Program-made: the position numbers and the translations under genes
Notes under the pieces: generated by a model
What the model saw: only the letters and a program-made list of their open reading frames with translations
Told to the model about the DNA's origin: nothing
The model's database searches: none
Part shown: piece after piece, positions 42,169 through 51,865 of the stretch
Layout of the letters: each line of letters opens with the position of its first letter
Position numbering within the stretch: the stretch's first letter is position 1
Assembly (NCBI GenBank): GCA_965277895.1
Contig: CBDIDR010000001.1
Span: forward strand, 1,674,001 to 1,738,000
Direction: 5' to 3'
Source: GCA-2862585 sp965277895
GTDB lineage: Bacteria; Bacteroidota; Bacteroidia; Flavobacteriales; UBA7312
Length of the DNA stretch: 64,000 bases

Positions 42169-44679
42169 TTATTGTTGTCTAGATAAATATAGAATATACA
42201 AAGAGGTAATAGCTGATATCTTGGTAATTGTCCCTTCTAGTATCCTTGTCCAATCAACAGGTTCAGGCTTTTGTCTTTTAATTTTTACATCTTCAGTAAC
42301 TTTTATTATGGAGCCTCTTTCTACTCTTGGGTATAAAACAAATAGTCCAAAATCTTTAGCCTTTGTTACTGAACCTGAAGGAGAAATAACAAGCGTATTA
42401 GATTTTATATTATGCTTTGAAAAGCCACCAGCAAAGTTGTTAATATAAAAATTAGCCCTTCTTTCCATAAATGGCACAGAAATAGTAGTTTCTTCAAAGT
42501 TTGAAAGTGCACCAGTAATAGAAATTAAGTCCTGAGTTTGAGGAATATTTATACTATCTAAATCATGTAAAACAATATTATATTTAGATTTTCTATACTT
42601 CATCCCTTTATCAAGGTTAACGTGTACAGGAGTATATTTACTGACATAACTCTTGTCAATTTTATTTACAGGCTTATTATCCTCTCCATTTACTGGTATT
42701 ATCTGTACGAATTCACCTTCTGAAAAGAAGCCATTAACAATTTCTTCATCATCCTCATAAAAGTCGATTTCATTATTGGGCTTTTCTTCAATCTCCATCA
42801 TTCGATACATTCTAATGGCATCGCCATCACCTGTACTTTTTATTCCACCCGCTCTAAGAATTAAATCTACAATAGTCTCATCTTTTGATTTCAAAGAGTA
42901 CACACCTGGATACTCCACTTCTCCAGTTATTACAACTGTTCTAACTGGCTCGTAATCTGGGTTGATTCTTACTGCTACTTGATCATATGGCTCTAAGGTG
43001 AAGTTTGCAGCTTCATCATCTATCTTGCCATCATTGGAAATTTTAAATGAGCGAACAATTGTTCGTTTAGCTTTTAAAACATTGGTTTCAGCATCGTAAT
43101 CTGCTATCCTTGAGATGTCAATTTTAGCTCCAGCTGATTCTTGTACTAAGCCACCTGACATTAGTATTAAGTCAGATAGGTTTAATCCTTCTCCAAAGGA
43201 AAATGTGTTAGGCAATCTCACCCCACCAGTAATTGAGACTTCAAATTCATCTATGTAATCTCTTTTGGAGAGAAAGAATATTTCATCGTATTCTTCGATA
43301 GTGATATTTGATTCTGAATTAGGGTTTTCAACTATTCCTGCTATGTCAAGTATTAAGTACTCTTTAGAATAATCATCTGAGGAAGTTCTCACTAAGTATG
43401 CCGACTCTAAAAACAAATCATCTGAAAGAGAGTTTGATTTTAACAACATATCATATATTTTTTCTCCACTAGAAAACTGATATTCTCCACTTACTCCAGT
43501 TGAGGAATGAATGTAAACCAAATCCGAAGGAATTCCCTGAATACTATTCACCATTATTTCATCACCATTTTTTAGTGGCAAATTTTTAGAGCCTACTTCA
43601 TCTACAGTAATTGTTTTGATGGAATTACCATCAATTCTATTTACTGTAATACCGTTTTTATAAGCTAACTTAGTAAAGCCTCCAGCATATTTTATAAGGT
43701 CGATTAATTTATCGCCTTCCTTTACCTCATAAGTATATGGTTTATTTACTTCTCCTTTTAGCTCAATAACATTCTGAGCCGAAGGAACATAGAGGTAATC
43801 GTTATTTTGCATGAAGAGATCTTGTGAATAGTCGGCATCAAAGAGGAATTTATAGACATCTAAAGAGTCTACGGTTTTGCCATCACGCTTTAGGTATATA
43901 TTCCTTACCGAACCTATTTGATTTGGTCCTCCCGCAGCAATTAATGCATTGAAAGCTGTATTTAAAGCTGGAATAGAATAGGATCCAGGATTAAAGACTT
44001 CACCGACTATATTTACACTTATTACCCTAGAGTAATTTAATGTTATGTCAAATTGAGATTTTCTTAAATCAAAAAACGAGCTCATTCTGTCTTTTACAAG
44101 AGATCTTACCGACTTCAACGTTTTAGAACCCACATAAATACGTCCTGCATGTTTCGTAGATATATATCCTTTTTCATTTACAGTAACAACTTCACTGTGC
44201 TCTGACAAACCCCATATAGAAATGGTAATTTCATCACCCTCTGCTAAAAGGTAGTTTTCTGGTGCTTGATTATCATATGAGCGTGTAAAGAAATTAACCG
44301 AATTATTTCTGAAGAAGTTTTGTCCGTAAATCTTAGCAACAGGATACTGAATTGAATCATTAAAAGGAAATAACGTATCGTTGTCCAACGACTCATAAAA
44401 GTTCCTTGACTGAATTTGACTAATATCAGATGACGAAGAATCTATAAAGTTTGGATTGTACTCTCCTCGCTGAAATTTATAATTCATTGCCTCTTGGATT
44501 TCATCTTCACTTAAACCCATTTGCCTTAGAACTCCTTCGCTAGGAATATCTGATGGGTTAACATCAGTTGCCCCCATATTTGAGGGTGCAAACTTCATGT
44601 ATTTTTGCATCTGCTGAATAGACTGCCCATAACTAAGTAGCCCTGTTAAACACAATACAATGACAATTATTCTCTTCAT
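42169..44679 (-). CDS. Wza-like polysaccharide export protein with multiple SLBB domains
   Basis: 836 residues. Signal peptide (to about 18), a Poly_export domain at about 140-235 (LLAEGDEITISIWG, VTVNEKGYIS, RIYVGSKTL), then repeated SLBB domains (VNIVGEVFNPGSYSI, IELKGEVNKPYTYEV, VSITGGVRLPNTFSF, VVITGEVEYPGVYSL, ISITGALSNF). A single hydrophobic segment at the C-terminus. It would form the outer-membrane channel for exopolysaccharide or capsule. No glycosyltransferase genes are nearby, so the assembly cluster must be elsewhere. Confidence 0.93.
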   Translation of the reverse strand: MKRIIVIVLCLTGLLSYGQSIQQMQKYMKFAPSNMGATDVNPSDIPSEGVLRQMGLSEDEIQEAMNYKFQRGEYNPNFIDSSSSDISQIQSRNFYESLDNDTLFPFNDSIQYPVAKIYGQNFFRNNSVNFFTRSYDNQAPENYLLAEGDEITISIWGLSEHSEVVTVNEKGYISTKHAGRIYVGSKTLKSVRSLVKDRMSSFFDLRKSQFDITLNYSRVISVNIVGEVFNPGSYSIPALNTAFNALIAAGGPNQIGSVRNIYLKRDGKTVDSLDVYKFLFDADYSQDLFMQNNDYLYVPSAQNVIELKGEVNKPYTYEVKEGDKLIDLIKYAGGFTKLAYKNGITVNRIDGNSIKTITVDEVGSKNLPLKNGDEIMVNSIQGIPSDLVYIHSSTGVSGEYQFSSGEKIYDMLLKSNSLSDDLFLESAYLVRTSSDDYSKEYLILDIAGIVENPNSESNITIEEYDEIFFLSKRDYIDEFEVSITGGVRLPNTFSFGEGLNLSDLILMSGGLVQESAGAKIDISRIADYDAETNVLKAKRTIVRSFKISNDGKIDDEAANFTLEPYDQVAVRINPDYEPVRTVVITGEVEYPGVYSLKSKDETIVDLILRAGGIKSTGDGDAIRMYRMMEIEEKPNNEIDFYEDDEEIVNGFFSEGEFVQIIPVNGEDNKPVNKIDKSYVSKYTPVHVNLDKGMKYRKSKYNIVLHDLDSINIPQTQDLISITGALSNFEETTISVPFMERRANFYINNFAGGFSKHNIKSNTLVISPSGSVTKAKDFGLFVLYPRVERGSIIKVTEDVKIKRQKPEPVDWTRILEGTITKISAITSLYILYLSRQQ

Positions 44680-44717
44680 AATGAAACTTAATTTTTTCTA
44701 AATATATAACAATTCGT

Positions 44718-45857
44718 TTATTTAAGAATTGACCTCGAAATTACGATACGCTGAATTTCCGATGTCCCTTCATAAATTTGAGTGATTTTGGCATCTCTCA
44801 TTAACCTTTCTACATGGTACTCTTTCACAAAACCATAACCGCCATGCACTTGAACGGCTTCAGTCGTTGTTTTCATAGCCACTTCAGAGGCAAAAACTTT
44901 TGCCATAGCACTTTCTTTATCAAAATTCTTGCCGTTATCCTTTAGCCAAGCGGATTTCAAACATAATAATCTAGCCGCCTCAATTTCTGTAGCCATATCG
45001 GCTAATTTAAAGGCAATAGCTTGATGTTCATTTATAGCTTTACCAAAAGCTTTTCGCTGCTTAGAGTACTCCAATGATAACTCATAAGCTCCCGAAGCTA
45101 TACCTAAAGCCTGTGAGGCAATACCTATTCGTCCACCTGAAAGTGTAGACATGGCAAACTTAAATCCAAAACCATCCTCTCCTATCCTATTTTCCTTTGG
45201 CACTTTTACGTCCGTAAATAATAATGAGTGGGTATCTGAACCTCTAATTCCTAATTTATTTTCCTTTAAACCTACCTCAAAGCCAGGCATTTCTTTTTCT
45301 ACAATTAATGCATTGATTCCTCTGTGTCCTTTTTCAGGGTCAGTTTGGGCAATGACTAAATATACTGATGCCGAATTTCCATTTGTAATCCAGTTTTTTG
45401 TACCGTTCAGCAGATAATGGTCACCCATATCAACAGCCGTAGTTTGTTGAGAAGTGGCATCGCTACCAGCCTCCGGTTCTGATAAACAAAAGGCTCCAAT
45501 AATTTCACCTTTTGCTAAAGGCACAAGATATTTTTGCTTTTGCTCTTCAGTGCCGTACTTTTCAAGACCCCAACACACTAATGAGTTGTTTACAGATACA
45601 ACTACAGAAGCCGAAGCATCAACCTTTGAAAGTTCCTCCATAGCTAGAACGTATGAAATAGTATCCATTCCTGCTCCACCATATTTTGGGTCTACCATCA
45701 TTCCCATAAAGCCCAATTCTCCAAGTTTTTTTATTTGTTCTGCTGGAAAAGTCTGATGCTCATCTCTTTCGATAACCCCGGGCAAAAGTTCTGTCTGAGC
45801 GAAGTCTCTTGCCGCATCGCGAATCATTTTATGTTCTTCAGTAAGTGAAAAGTTCAT
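44718..45857 (-). CDS. Acyl-CoA dehydrogenase
   Basis: 379-residue FAD enzyme for the first step of fatty-acyl-CoA oxidation. Blocks: FSLTEEHKMIRDAARDFAQ, GAFCLSEPEAGSD (FAD/substrate), NGTKNWITNG, the RKAFGKAINEHQAI region, and the C-terminal VHGGYGFVKEYHVERLMRD and IYEGTSEIQ with the expected catalytic Glu. It looks like a short-chain (butyryl-CoA) type; chain length is not certain. It is 38 bp upstream of the Wza-like gene on the same strand. Confidence 0.95.
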   Translation of the reverse strand: MNFSLTEEHKMIRDAARDFAQTELLPGVIERDEHQTFPAEQIKKLGELGFMGMMVDPKYGGAGMDTISYVLAMEELSKVDASASVVVSVNNSLVCWGLEKYGTEEQKQKYLVPLAKGEIIGAFCLSEPEAGSDATSQQTTAVDMGDHYLLNGTKNWITNGNSASVYLVIAQTDPEKGHRGINALIVEKEMPGFEVGLKENKLGIRGSDTHSLLFTDVKVPKENRIGEDGFGFKFAMSTLSGGRIGIASQALGIASGAYELSLEYSKQRKAFGKAINEHQAIAFKLADMATEIEAARLLCLKSAWLKDNGKNFDKESAMAKVFASEVAMKTTTEAVQVHGGYGFVKEYHVERLMRDAKITQIYEGTSEIQRIVISRSILK

Positions 45858-45876
45858 ATATGTGAGTTAGTTAGTT

Positions 45877-45884
45877 TAAATTTG
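45877..45884 (+). promoter_or_regulatory. -7 promoter element of anmK
   Basis: TAAATTTG, 27 bp before the ATG at 45912. It overlaps the in-frame TTG at 45882 and so excludes it as the start. Confidence 0.5.
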
Positions 45885-45911
45885 ACTTCAAAAATAGTCT
45901 TTTTAACTAAT

Positions 45912-46952
45912 ATGAAATATAGGGTAATAGGATTAATGTCGGGCACTTCTTTAGATGGAGTAGACTTGGCGTACGTCACCTTTAATTTTGAGGGTAGTTG
46001 GCAATATGAATTGAGTATTTGTCAAACTTTTTCATATGAAGAAAATTGGCTAAAAGAGTTAAAAGAATTACACCTAAAATCTAGAGATTATATTAACAAA
46101 ATTGATAATGAATACGCCAAATATCTGTCAAATTTAATAAGTCTTTTTATCAAAAATAATAGCCTTGAAGTGGATTTGATTTGCTCACACGGACACACTA
46201 TACTGCACCAGCCAAAAAAAGGGATTACACTACAAATAGGAAATGGAAAAATCATAAATGAATCATTAGATATTCCTGTGGTTTGTGATTTTAGAAGTCT
46301 AGATGTAAAACTTGGCGGACAAGGAGCTCCCCTGGTTCCTATTGGAGATGTAATTCTATTCAAAGAATACGACTATTGCCTCAATTTAGGTGGATTTAGT
46401 AATTTCTCATACTCCGAGAATGGAAAACGTAAGGCATATGACATTTGCCCTGTTAATATTGCTTTAAATCACTACTCCAACAAGCTAGGTTATGAATACG
46501 ATAAGAATGGCGATATTGCCAAAAGTGGCAGCGTTAACAATCAACTTCTAGAAAAATTAAATGCCATTGATTACTATCATCAACCACCTCCAAAATCATT
46601 AGGAAAGGAATGGCTAGAAAAACATTTCATTACATTAGTTGATGAGGTCGAAGACTCAGAAGAAAATAAACTTTGCACATTGGTGGAGCATGCCGCCATT
46701 CAGATTGGAAAATGCATTACTAAAGGTAATTGCTTAGTTACTGGTGGAGGTGCTTTTAATTCCTATTTAATGCACAAAATACAAGACCACTCAGCTTCCA
46801 AATTTACCTTAGGTAACAAGAAATTAATTGAATACAAAGAGGCAATGATATTCGGTCTTTTAGGTGTACTTCATAAAGAAAATAAGATTAATTGCTTAGC
46901 ATCAGTAACAGGTGCTAAAAGGAATTCGACTACTGGCAAATATTTTGGGTAA
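45912..46952 (+). CDS. anmK: Anhydro-N-acetylmuramic acid kinase
   Basis: Recycles cell-wall 1,6-anhydro-MurNAc to MurNAc-6-phosphate. 346 residues from the ATG at 45912 (MKYRVIGLMSGTSLDGVDLAYV). Also seen: ICSHGHTILHQP, QIGNG, CDFRSLDVKLGGQGAPLVP, NLGGFSNFSY and VTGGGAFNSYLM. Complete. It is next to a wall-synthesis gene (murF) only at a distance; the gene order anmK-amino-acid dehydrogenase is common in Flavobacteria. Confidence 0.96.
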   Translation: MKYRVIGLMSGTSLDGVDLAYVTFNFEGSWQYELSICQTFSYEENWLKELKELHLKSRDYINKIDNEYAKYLSNLISLFIKNNSLEVDLICSHGHTILHQPKKGITLQIGNGKIINESLDIPVVCDFRSLDVKLGGQGAPLVPIGDVILFKEYDYCLNLGGFSNFSYSENGKRKAYDICPVNIALNHYSNKLGYEYDKNGDIAKSGSVNNQLLEKLNAIDYYHQPPPKSLGKEWLEKHFITLVDEVEDSEENKLCTLVEHAAIQIGKCITKGNCLVTGGGAFNSYLMHKIQDHSASKFTLGNKKLIEYKEAMIFGLLGVLHKENKINCLASVTGAKRNSTTGKYFG

Positions 46953-46959
46953 TAATAAT

Positions 46960-46967
46960 TACTTTTG
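46960..46967 (+). promoter_or_regulatory. -7 promoter element of the amino-acid dehydrogenase gene
   Basis: TACTTTTG, 16 bp before the ATG at 46984. Confidence 0.5.
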
Positions 46968-46983
46968 CTAAAATTTACTTTCA

Positions 46984-48210
46984 ATGAAAAAATTATTAGA
47001 CCAATACGAAAACAAGAACCCTGAAATTGTATTTGAGTGGAGTGATAGCCAGACAGAAGCTCAAGGATGGGTAGTCATTAATTCTCTTAGAGGAGGTGCC
47101 GCAGGTGGTGGTACTCGAATGAGAATAGGCCTGAATAAACACGAAGTCGTTTCTTTAGCTAAAACAATGGAGGTTAAATTTACTGTTGCAGGTCCATCTA
47201 TTGGCGGTGCTAAATCTGGAATAAATTTTGACCCAAAAGACCCTAGAAAAGAAGGTGTGCTAAAACGCTGGTATGCCGCTATTACGCCTTTATTGAAAAA
47301 CTATTATGGCACAGGTGGTGATCTAAATGTTGATGAAATCCATGAAGTTATTCCTATCACTAATGAATTAGGAGTAGAACACCCTCAAGAAGGTGTTTTT
47401 AATGGTCATTTTAAGCCAAGCCCAGAAGAAAAAAGTAAAATAATCTCTCAACTTCAAAAAGGCGTTTTATTACCTATTCAAAACACCTCATTAACACCTA
47501 AAGTTGAAAACAACTATACCGTAGCAGATATGATAACTGGCTATGGCGTTTCAGTAGCTGTTGAGCACTTTTACAACTTACATAAAGAAAGTATAAAGGA
47601 TAAAAGAATTATCATACAAGGCTGGGGGAATGTAGGCTCAGCAGCAGCATTTTACCAAGCACAATCTGGTGGTAAAATCGTTGGTATTATAGACCAAGAA
47701 GGAGGGCTAATCAATGAAGACGGATTTACTTTCGAAAAAATTCGTCAATTATTCCTCAACAAAAACGGCAATAAATTATATTCTGATAAGATGGAATCAT
47801 TTGATGAGATTAACTCTAAAATTTGGGATATTGGTGCAGAGGTATTCATTCCTGCTGCTGCCTCAAGATTAGTTACCCAAAGTCAAGTTGAACGAATGAT
47901 TGAAGGAGGACTTGAGGTTATTTCATGTGGAGCTAACGTTCCTTTTGCCGACAAAGAAATATTCTTTGGAAGCATAAGCGAGTTTACTGACGAACGACTA
48001 AGCGTGATTCCCGATTTTATTGCAAATTGCGGTATGGCAAGAGTATTTGCATATTTAATGAAAGCTGATGTTGATATGACAGACACAGCTATATTTGAAG
48101 ACACATCAAACACGATAATGAACGCACTAAAAAAATCTCATGAGATAAATTCAACACGAAAAAATATTTCTAAAACATCTTTTGAAATTGCACTTAACAA
48201 ACTCATCTAA
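46984..48210 (+). CDS. Glu/Leu/Phe/Val dehydrogenase family protein
   Basis: 408 residues. NAD(P)-dependent oxidative deamination of an amino acid. The N-terminal substrate domain has GGAAGGGTRMR and the catalytic-lysine motif GPSIGGAKSGI (about residues 76-86), then GTGGDLNVDEI. The Rossmann domain has IIQGWGNVGSAAAFYQ and later ISCGANVPFAD and IPDFIANCGM. In this gene neighbourhood Flavobacteria usually carry a leucine-dehydrogenase-like enzyme, but the substrate cannot be fixed from motifs alone. The MscS gene follows 2 bp later. Confidence 0.93.
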   Translation: MKKLLDQYENKNPEIVFEWSDSQTEAQGWVVINSLRGGAAGGGTRMRIGLNKHEVVSLAKTMEVKFTVAGPSIGGAKSGINFDPKDPRKEGVLKRWYAAITPLLKNYYGTGGDLNVDEIHEVIPITNELGVEHPQEGVFNGHFKPSPEEKSKIISQLQKGVLLPIQNTSLTPKVENNYTVADMITGYGVSVAVEHFYNLHKESIKDKRIIIQGWGNVGSAAAFYQAQSGGKIVGIIDQEGGLINEDGFTFEKIRQLFLNKNGNKLYSDKMESFDEINSKIWDIGAEVFIPAAASRLVTQSQVERMIEGGLEVISCGANVPFADKEIFFGSISEFTDERLSVIPDFIANCGMARVFAYLMKADVDMTDTAIFEDTSNTIMNALKKSHEINSTRKNISKTSFEIALNKLI

Positions 48211-48212
48211 AC

Positions 48213-49304
48213 ATGACACTTAACGACCTTTCACAGTATCATTTTTTAAGTAATTCCGTAGAAAACTATATTTGGTTTTTAGGATTTGTTTTATTTGGAT
48301 TAATATTCAAAAAACTCATTTCTAAATACTTAAGCCATATTCTTTTCCGATTACTAAATAGAGACGCATCAATTAATCTTGAGAAGTTTAACGACTTATT
48401 AATAAGACCAATCTCTTTCGCCTTATTTCTTTTATTCATCTATTTGGGAGCATTGAATATCAGTTTTCCAGCAGAATTGACTTTTAGCAATGAAAATTTC
48501 AATTTAGAAAAGCTTGTTCACAAATTATTTTCAATTGTAATGCTCTTCTCATTTCTAAGAATAGGATTACGATTAGTTGACTATTTTGGAATAGTCTTCA
48601 AAAATAAAGCAGAAAATACCGAAAGTAAAATGGACGATCAATTAGTGCCATTTGTAATAGAAATTGGTAAAATAGCCGTTTATATTGTTCTATTCTTTGT
48701 GCTTTTAGGCAGGGTCTTTGATATCGATGTTACAGCATTAGCTGCGGGTGTTGGTATAGGAGGTATCGCTATTGCTATGGCCTCAAAAGAAAGTTTAGAG
48801 AATCTGTTAGGCTCATTCACCATATTTTTTGATAAACCTTTCGTGGTCGGCGATTTAGTTTCAACTGGAAGCATTACAGGAACTGTAGAAAAAGTAGGTT
48901 TCCGTTCTACTCGCATTCGCACCTTTGACAAAAGTATTGTTACCGTACCTAATAAAAATATGATTTCTGCCGAATTGGATAACCTAGGTAAAAGAAAAGT
49001 TAGACGAGCTCGGTTTTATATTGGCCTAACCTACGATACTTCTATTGAGCAAATGAAAAAGGTCGTTAATGAAATTGAAACACTAATTAACGAACACCCC
49101 AGAACTGACCAAGAAGGTAGAGTTAAATTTCAAGAGTTTGGAGCAAGCTCATTAGACATCATGGTTTTATACTATGTAAGCTCTACAAAATGGGATGATT
49201 TTATAGATGTAAAAGAGGACATTAATTTTAAAATTATGGAAATCGTAAAGAATAACGATTGTGAGTTTGCTTTTCCATCTACAACAGTATATTTGCAAAA
49301 ATAA
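48213..49304 (+). CDS. Small-conductance mechanosensitive channel (MscS family)
   Basis: 363 residues. Four or so membrane helices in the N-terminal half (about 18-36, 62-82, 105-125 and 143-165). The pore helix is rich in Gly/Ala (ALAAGVGIGGIAIAMASKE), followed by FTIFFDKPFVVGDLV and the beta-domain GTVEKVGFRSTRIRTFD and VTVPNKNM. It releases solutes on hypo-osmotic shock. Co-directional with the genes on both sides. Confidence 0.95.
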   Translation: MTLNDLSQYHFLSNSVENYIWFLGFVLFGLIFKKLISKYLSHILFRLLNRDASINLEKFNDLLIRPISFALFLLFIYLGALNISFPAELTFSNENFNLEKLVHKLFSIVMLFSFLRIGLRLVDYFGIVFKNKAENTESKMDDQLVPFVIEIGKIAVYIVLFFVLLGRVFDIDVTALAAGVGIGGIAIAMASKESLENLLGSFTIFFDKPFVVGDLVSTGSITGTVEKVGFRSTRIRTFDKSIVTVPNKNMISAELDNLGKRKVRRARFYIGLTYDTSIEQMKKVVNEIETLINEHPRTDQEGRVKFQEFGASSLDIMVLYYVSSTKWDDFIDVKEDINFKIMEIVKNNDCEFAFPSTTVYLQK

Positions 49305-49326
49305 ATTAATCAAAAATTAGTATACA

Positions 49327-50718
49327 ATGATTTACCTTTCTATGTTAGTCGTTTTTGTTTTAGGATACGTACTAATAGCCTTTGAACACCCCCTTAAAAT
49401 TGACAAATCTGCTTCGGCACTAATCGCAGGCTCCTTATGTTGGGCAATTTTTGCACTTGGTTTATTTGAAATTGATATCACCTCCGATACCTTTACTAAT
49501 TTCTTAAACTACTTTCAAACAAAAGACTTAAGCTATACAAGTGAATACATCGCTGAGAATATCGATTATGTCAAACAGAATTTTGTTTTATATGAACTAT
49601 CTCACCATCTTGCTGAAATAGGTCAAATATTATTCTTCCTCTTAGGAGCAATGACTATTGTGGAGCTAGTGGATGCTCACCAAGGGTTTGCAGTTATTAC
49701 TGATCGTATCAAAACCACTAATAAGGTGAAGTTAATGTGGATTTTATGTATACTATCATTCTTCTTTTCAGCGACACTGGACAACTTAACAACAGCCATT
49801 GTAATGTCGGCACTGTTAACCAAACTCATAGAAGATAAAAAAGACTTGTGGCTATTTGCTGGTATGATTATCATTTCAGCTAATGCCGGTGGTGCCTGGT
49901 CACCTATTGGAGATGTTACTACGATTATGTTATGGATTGGGGGTCAAGTTACAGCCGCAAATATCATCACTTCTATAATTATTCCATCTATAGTTTGTAT
50001 GATTGTCCCTCTAATATACCTTTCATTTAAATTGAAAGGGAATATAACTAGACCATCTAATACAGAAGCTGTAGAACACCTTACAAACCCTACAACTCCA
50101 TTTGAAAGAAAGTTCATTTTCTTTTTAGGTGGTGCTGGACTATTATTTGTTCCTGTTTTTAAAACTGTTACCCACCTTCCTCCTTACATAGGTATTTTAT
50201 TTAGTTTAGGGGTTATGTGGCTAACTACTGAATTACTACACAGAAGTAAAAATCATGAAGCTAAATCTGACCTTACGGTAATTGGAGTACTCAAAAAAGT
50301 AGATGTTCCAACCATATTTTTCTTCCTTGGAATTTTATTGGCTGTTGCTGCTTTACAAAGTATGGGTCATCTTAACGATATGGCTGTAATACTTGACAAT
50401 ACATTCGATGGAAATATATACGTCATAAATATTATCATTGGACTTTTATCAGCTATTGTTGATAATGTTCCACTAGTTGCTGGTGCAATGGGAATGTATG
50501 AAATTGGAACTGGTGTTTTTGCTGTTGATGGTACATTTTGGGAGTTTCTTGCTTACTGTGCAGGTACAGGCGGCAGCGTACTTATCATAGGTTCTGCAGC
50601 TGGTGTAGCCGTAATGGGTATTCTTAAAATTGACTTCATATGGTACATTAAGAAAATTAGTTTCTTAGCATTGATTGGCTATATTGCTGGTGCAGCTACA
50701 TATATACTAATGCAATAA
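49327..50718 (+). CDS. nhaD: Na+/H+ antiporter NhaD
   Basis: 463 residues with about 12 membrane helices, IT-superfamily. Blocks: LSHHLAEIGQILFFLLGAMTIVELVDAHQGF (seen in segments), SATLDNLTTAIVM, SANAGGAWSPIGDVTTIMLW, GLLSAIVDNVPLVAGAM and GTGGSVLIIGSAAGVA. It extrudes sodium, consistent with a saline habitat. 38 bp before exbB. Confidence 0.95.
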   Translation: MIYLSMLVVFVLGYVLIAFEHPLKIDKSASALIAGSLCWAIFALGLFEIDITSDTFTNFLNYFQTKDLSYTSEYIAENIDYVKQNFVLYELSHHLAEIGQILFFLLGAMTIVELVDAHQGFAVITDRIKTTNKVKLMWILCILSFFFSATLDNLTTAIVMSALLTKLIEDKKDLWLFAGMIIISANAGGAWSPIGDVTTIMLWIGGQVTAANIITSIIIPSIVCMIVPLIYLSFKLKGNITRPSNTEAVEHLTNPTTPFERKFIFFLGGAGLLFVPVFKTVTHLPPYIGILFSLGVMWLTTELLHRSKNHEAKSDLTVIGVLKKVDVPTIFFFLGILLAVAALQSMGHLNDMAVILDNTFDGNIYVINIIIGLLSAIVDNVPLVAGAMGMYEIGTGVFAVDGTFWEFLAYCAGTGGSVLIIGSAAGVAVMGILKIDFIWYIKKISFLALIGYIAGAATYILMQ

Positions 50719-50756
50719 GTGCTTAAAAAAAGTCGTTTTTAACTAAACAAAAAAAT

Positions 50757-51470
50757 ATGAAATCATTGCTTTTACAAATCAATACTATCGGCGATACACT
50801 TTCGCAAACATCTGTTGATGGGGAAATTGTGGAAGAAAAAACACTTTCAATCCTTGAATTAATTACAAGTGGTGGTACTGGTGGGAATCTGATTATGATT
50901 ACACTTGGTGTTTTATCGATTATATCCGTTTACCTTTTTATTGAACGATACACTACTTTAAAAAAGGCAAGTAGAAAGGATGCTAGTTTTCTGAATAGTA
51001 TTAAAAACTACATTCAAGATAATGATGTAAAAGCAGCGAAGACTCTTTGTAAAAACACAGACACTTCAATTTCTAGAATGTTAGAAAAAGGCATTGACCG
51101 AATTGACAAGCCTATGACCGATATTTCAGCTGCCATAGAAAATCAAGGTAAACTCGAAGTCTATGTACTTGAAAATAATTTAGCCAATCTAGCCACTATT
51201 GCTGGTGCTGCACCAATGATTGGCTTCTTAGGAACAGTAATCGGAATGATTGTTGCCTTTCATGAAATGGCAAGTGCAGGTGGTAATATAGACATCGAAA
51301 TGCTTTCCAAAGGTATTTATACAGCTATGGTAACTACTGTGGCAGGTTTAGTTGTGGGTATTATCGCATACATTGCCTACAATGTATTGGTTACAAAGGT
51401 TGAAAAAGTTGTTTTTCTACTAGAAACAACCACGACTGATTTCATGGACTTATTGCACAATAACAAATGA
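50757..51470 (+). CDS. exbB: MotA/TolQ/ExbB proton channel protein
   Basis: 237 residues, three transmembrane helices: one near 40-60 and two in the C-terminal half, with the MotA/ExbB block TIAGAAPMIGFLGTVIGMIVAF and KGIYTAMVTTVAGLVVGIIAY in pieces. Forms the proton channel that energises TonB. The stop overlaps the exbD start by 4 bp (ATGA). Confidence 0.95.
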   Translation: MKSLLLQINTIGDTLSQTSVDGEIVEEKTLSILELITSGGTGGNLIMITLGVLSIISVYLFIERYTTLKKASRKDASFLNSIKNYIQDNDVKAAKTLCKNTDTSISRMLEKGIDRIDKPMTDISAAIENQGKLEVYVLENNLANLATIAGAAPMIGFLGTVIGMIVAFHEMASAGGNIDIEMLSKGIYTAMVTTVAGLVVGIIAYIAYNVLVTKVEKVVFLLETTTTDFMDLLHNNK

Positions 51471-51859
51471 GTTTAAGAAGTAAAAATAAGGTAAGTGCTA
51501 ACTTCAGTATGTCATCCATGACTGACATAGTATTCCTATTACTTATCTTTTTTATGCTTACCTCAACATTAGTAAGTCCAAATGCTTTAAAATTACTTTT
51601 ACCCAACAGTAAAGCTAGAACTCTCGAAAAACAAACGGTTTCTGTATCTATAACACCAGAAATAGAATATTACATCGAAGACCAAAAGATTCCCTTCGAA
51701 GATTTAGAAAATCAACTCATTCAACTACTTTCTAATGAAGTTGAGCCTGCAATAGTTCTTCATGCCGATAAAACGGTAGACATAGAATTTGCCGTAAAAG
51801 TAATGGATATAGCATACAGAAATAAGTACAAAGTAGTACTAGCTACAAACCCCAAATAA
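51467..51859 (+). CDS. exbD: ExbD biopolymer transport protein
   Basis: 130 residues: short cytoplasmic N-terminus, one transmembrane helix (MTDIVFLLLIFFMLTST) with the conserved essential Asp at about 19, and a periplasmic domain (ILHADKTVDIEFAVKVMDIA). Works with ExbB and TonB. 6 bp before tonB. Confidence 0.95.
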   Translation: MSLRSKNKVSANFSMSSMTDIVFLLLIFFMLTSTLVSPNALKLLLPNSKARTLEKQTVSVSITPEIEYYIEDQKIPFEDLENQLIQLLSNEVEPAIVLHADKTVDIEFAVKVMDIAYRNKYKVVLATNPK

Positions 51860-51865
51860 ATGTAA

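Noticed and set aside
50757..51859. exbB/exbD as the missing gldL/gldM
   Set aside because: The proteins have ExbB (three helices, MotA/TolQ block) and ExbD (130 residues, single helix with Asp) features and are followed by tonB; GldL and GldM are different in length and motifs.
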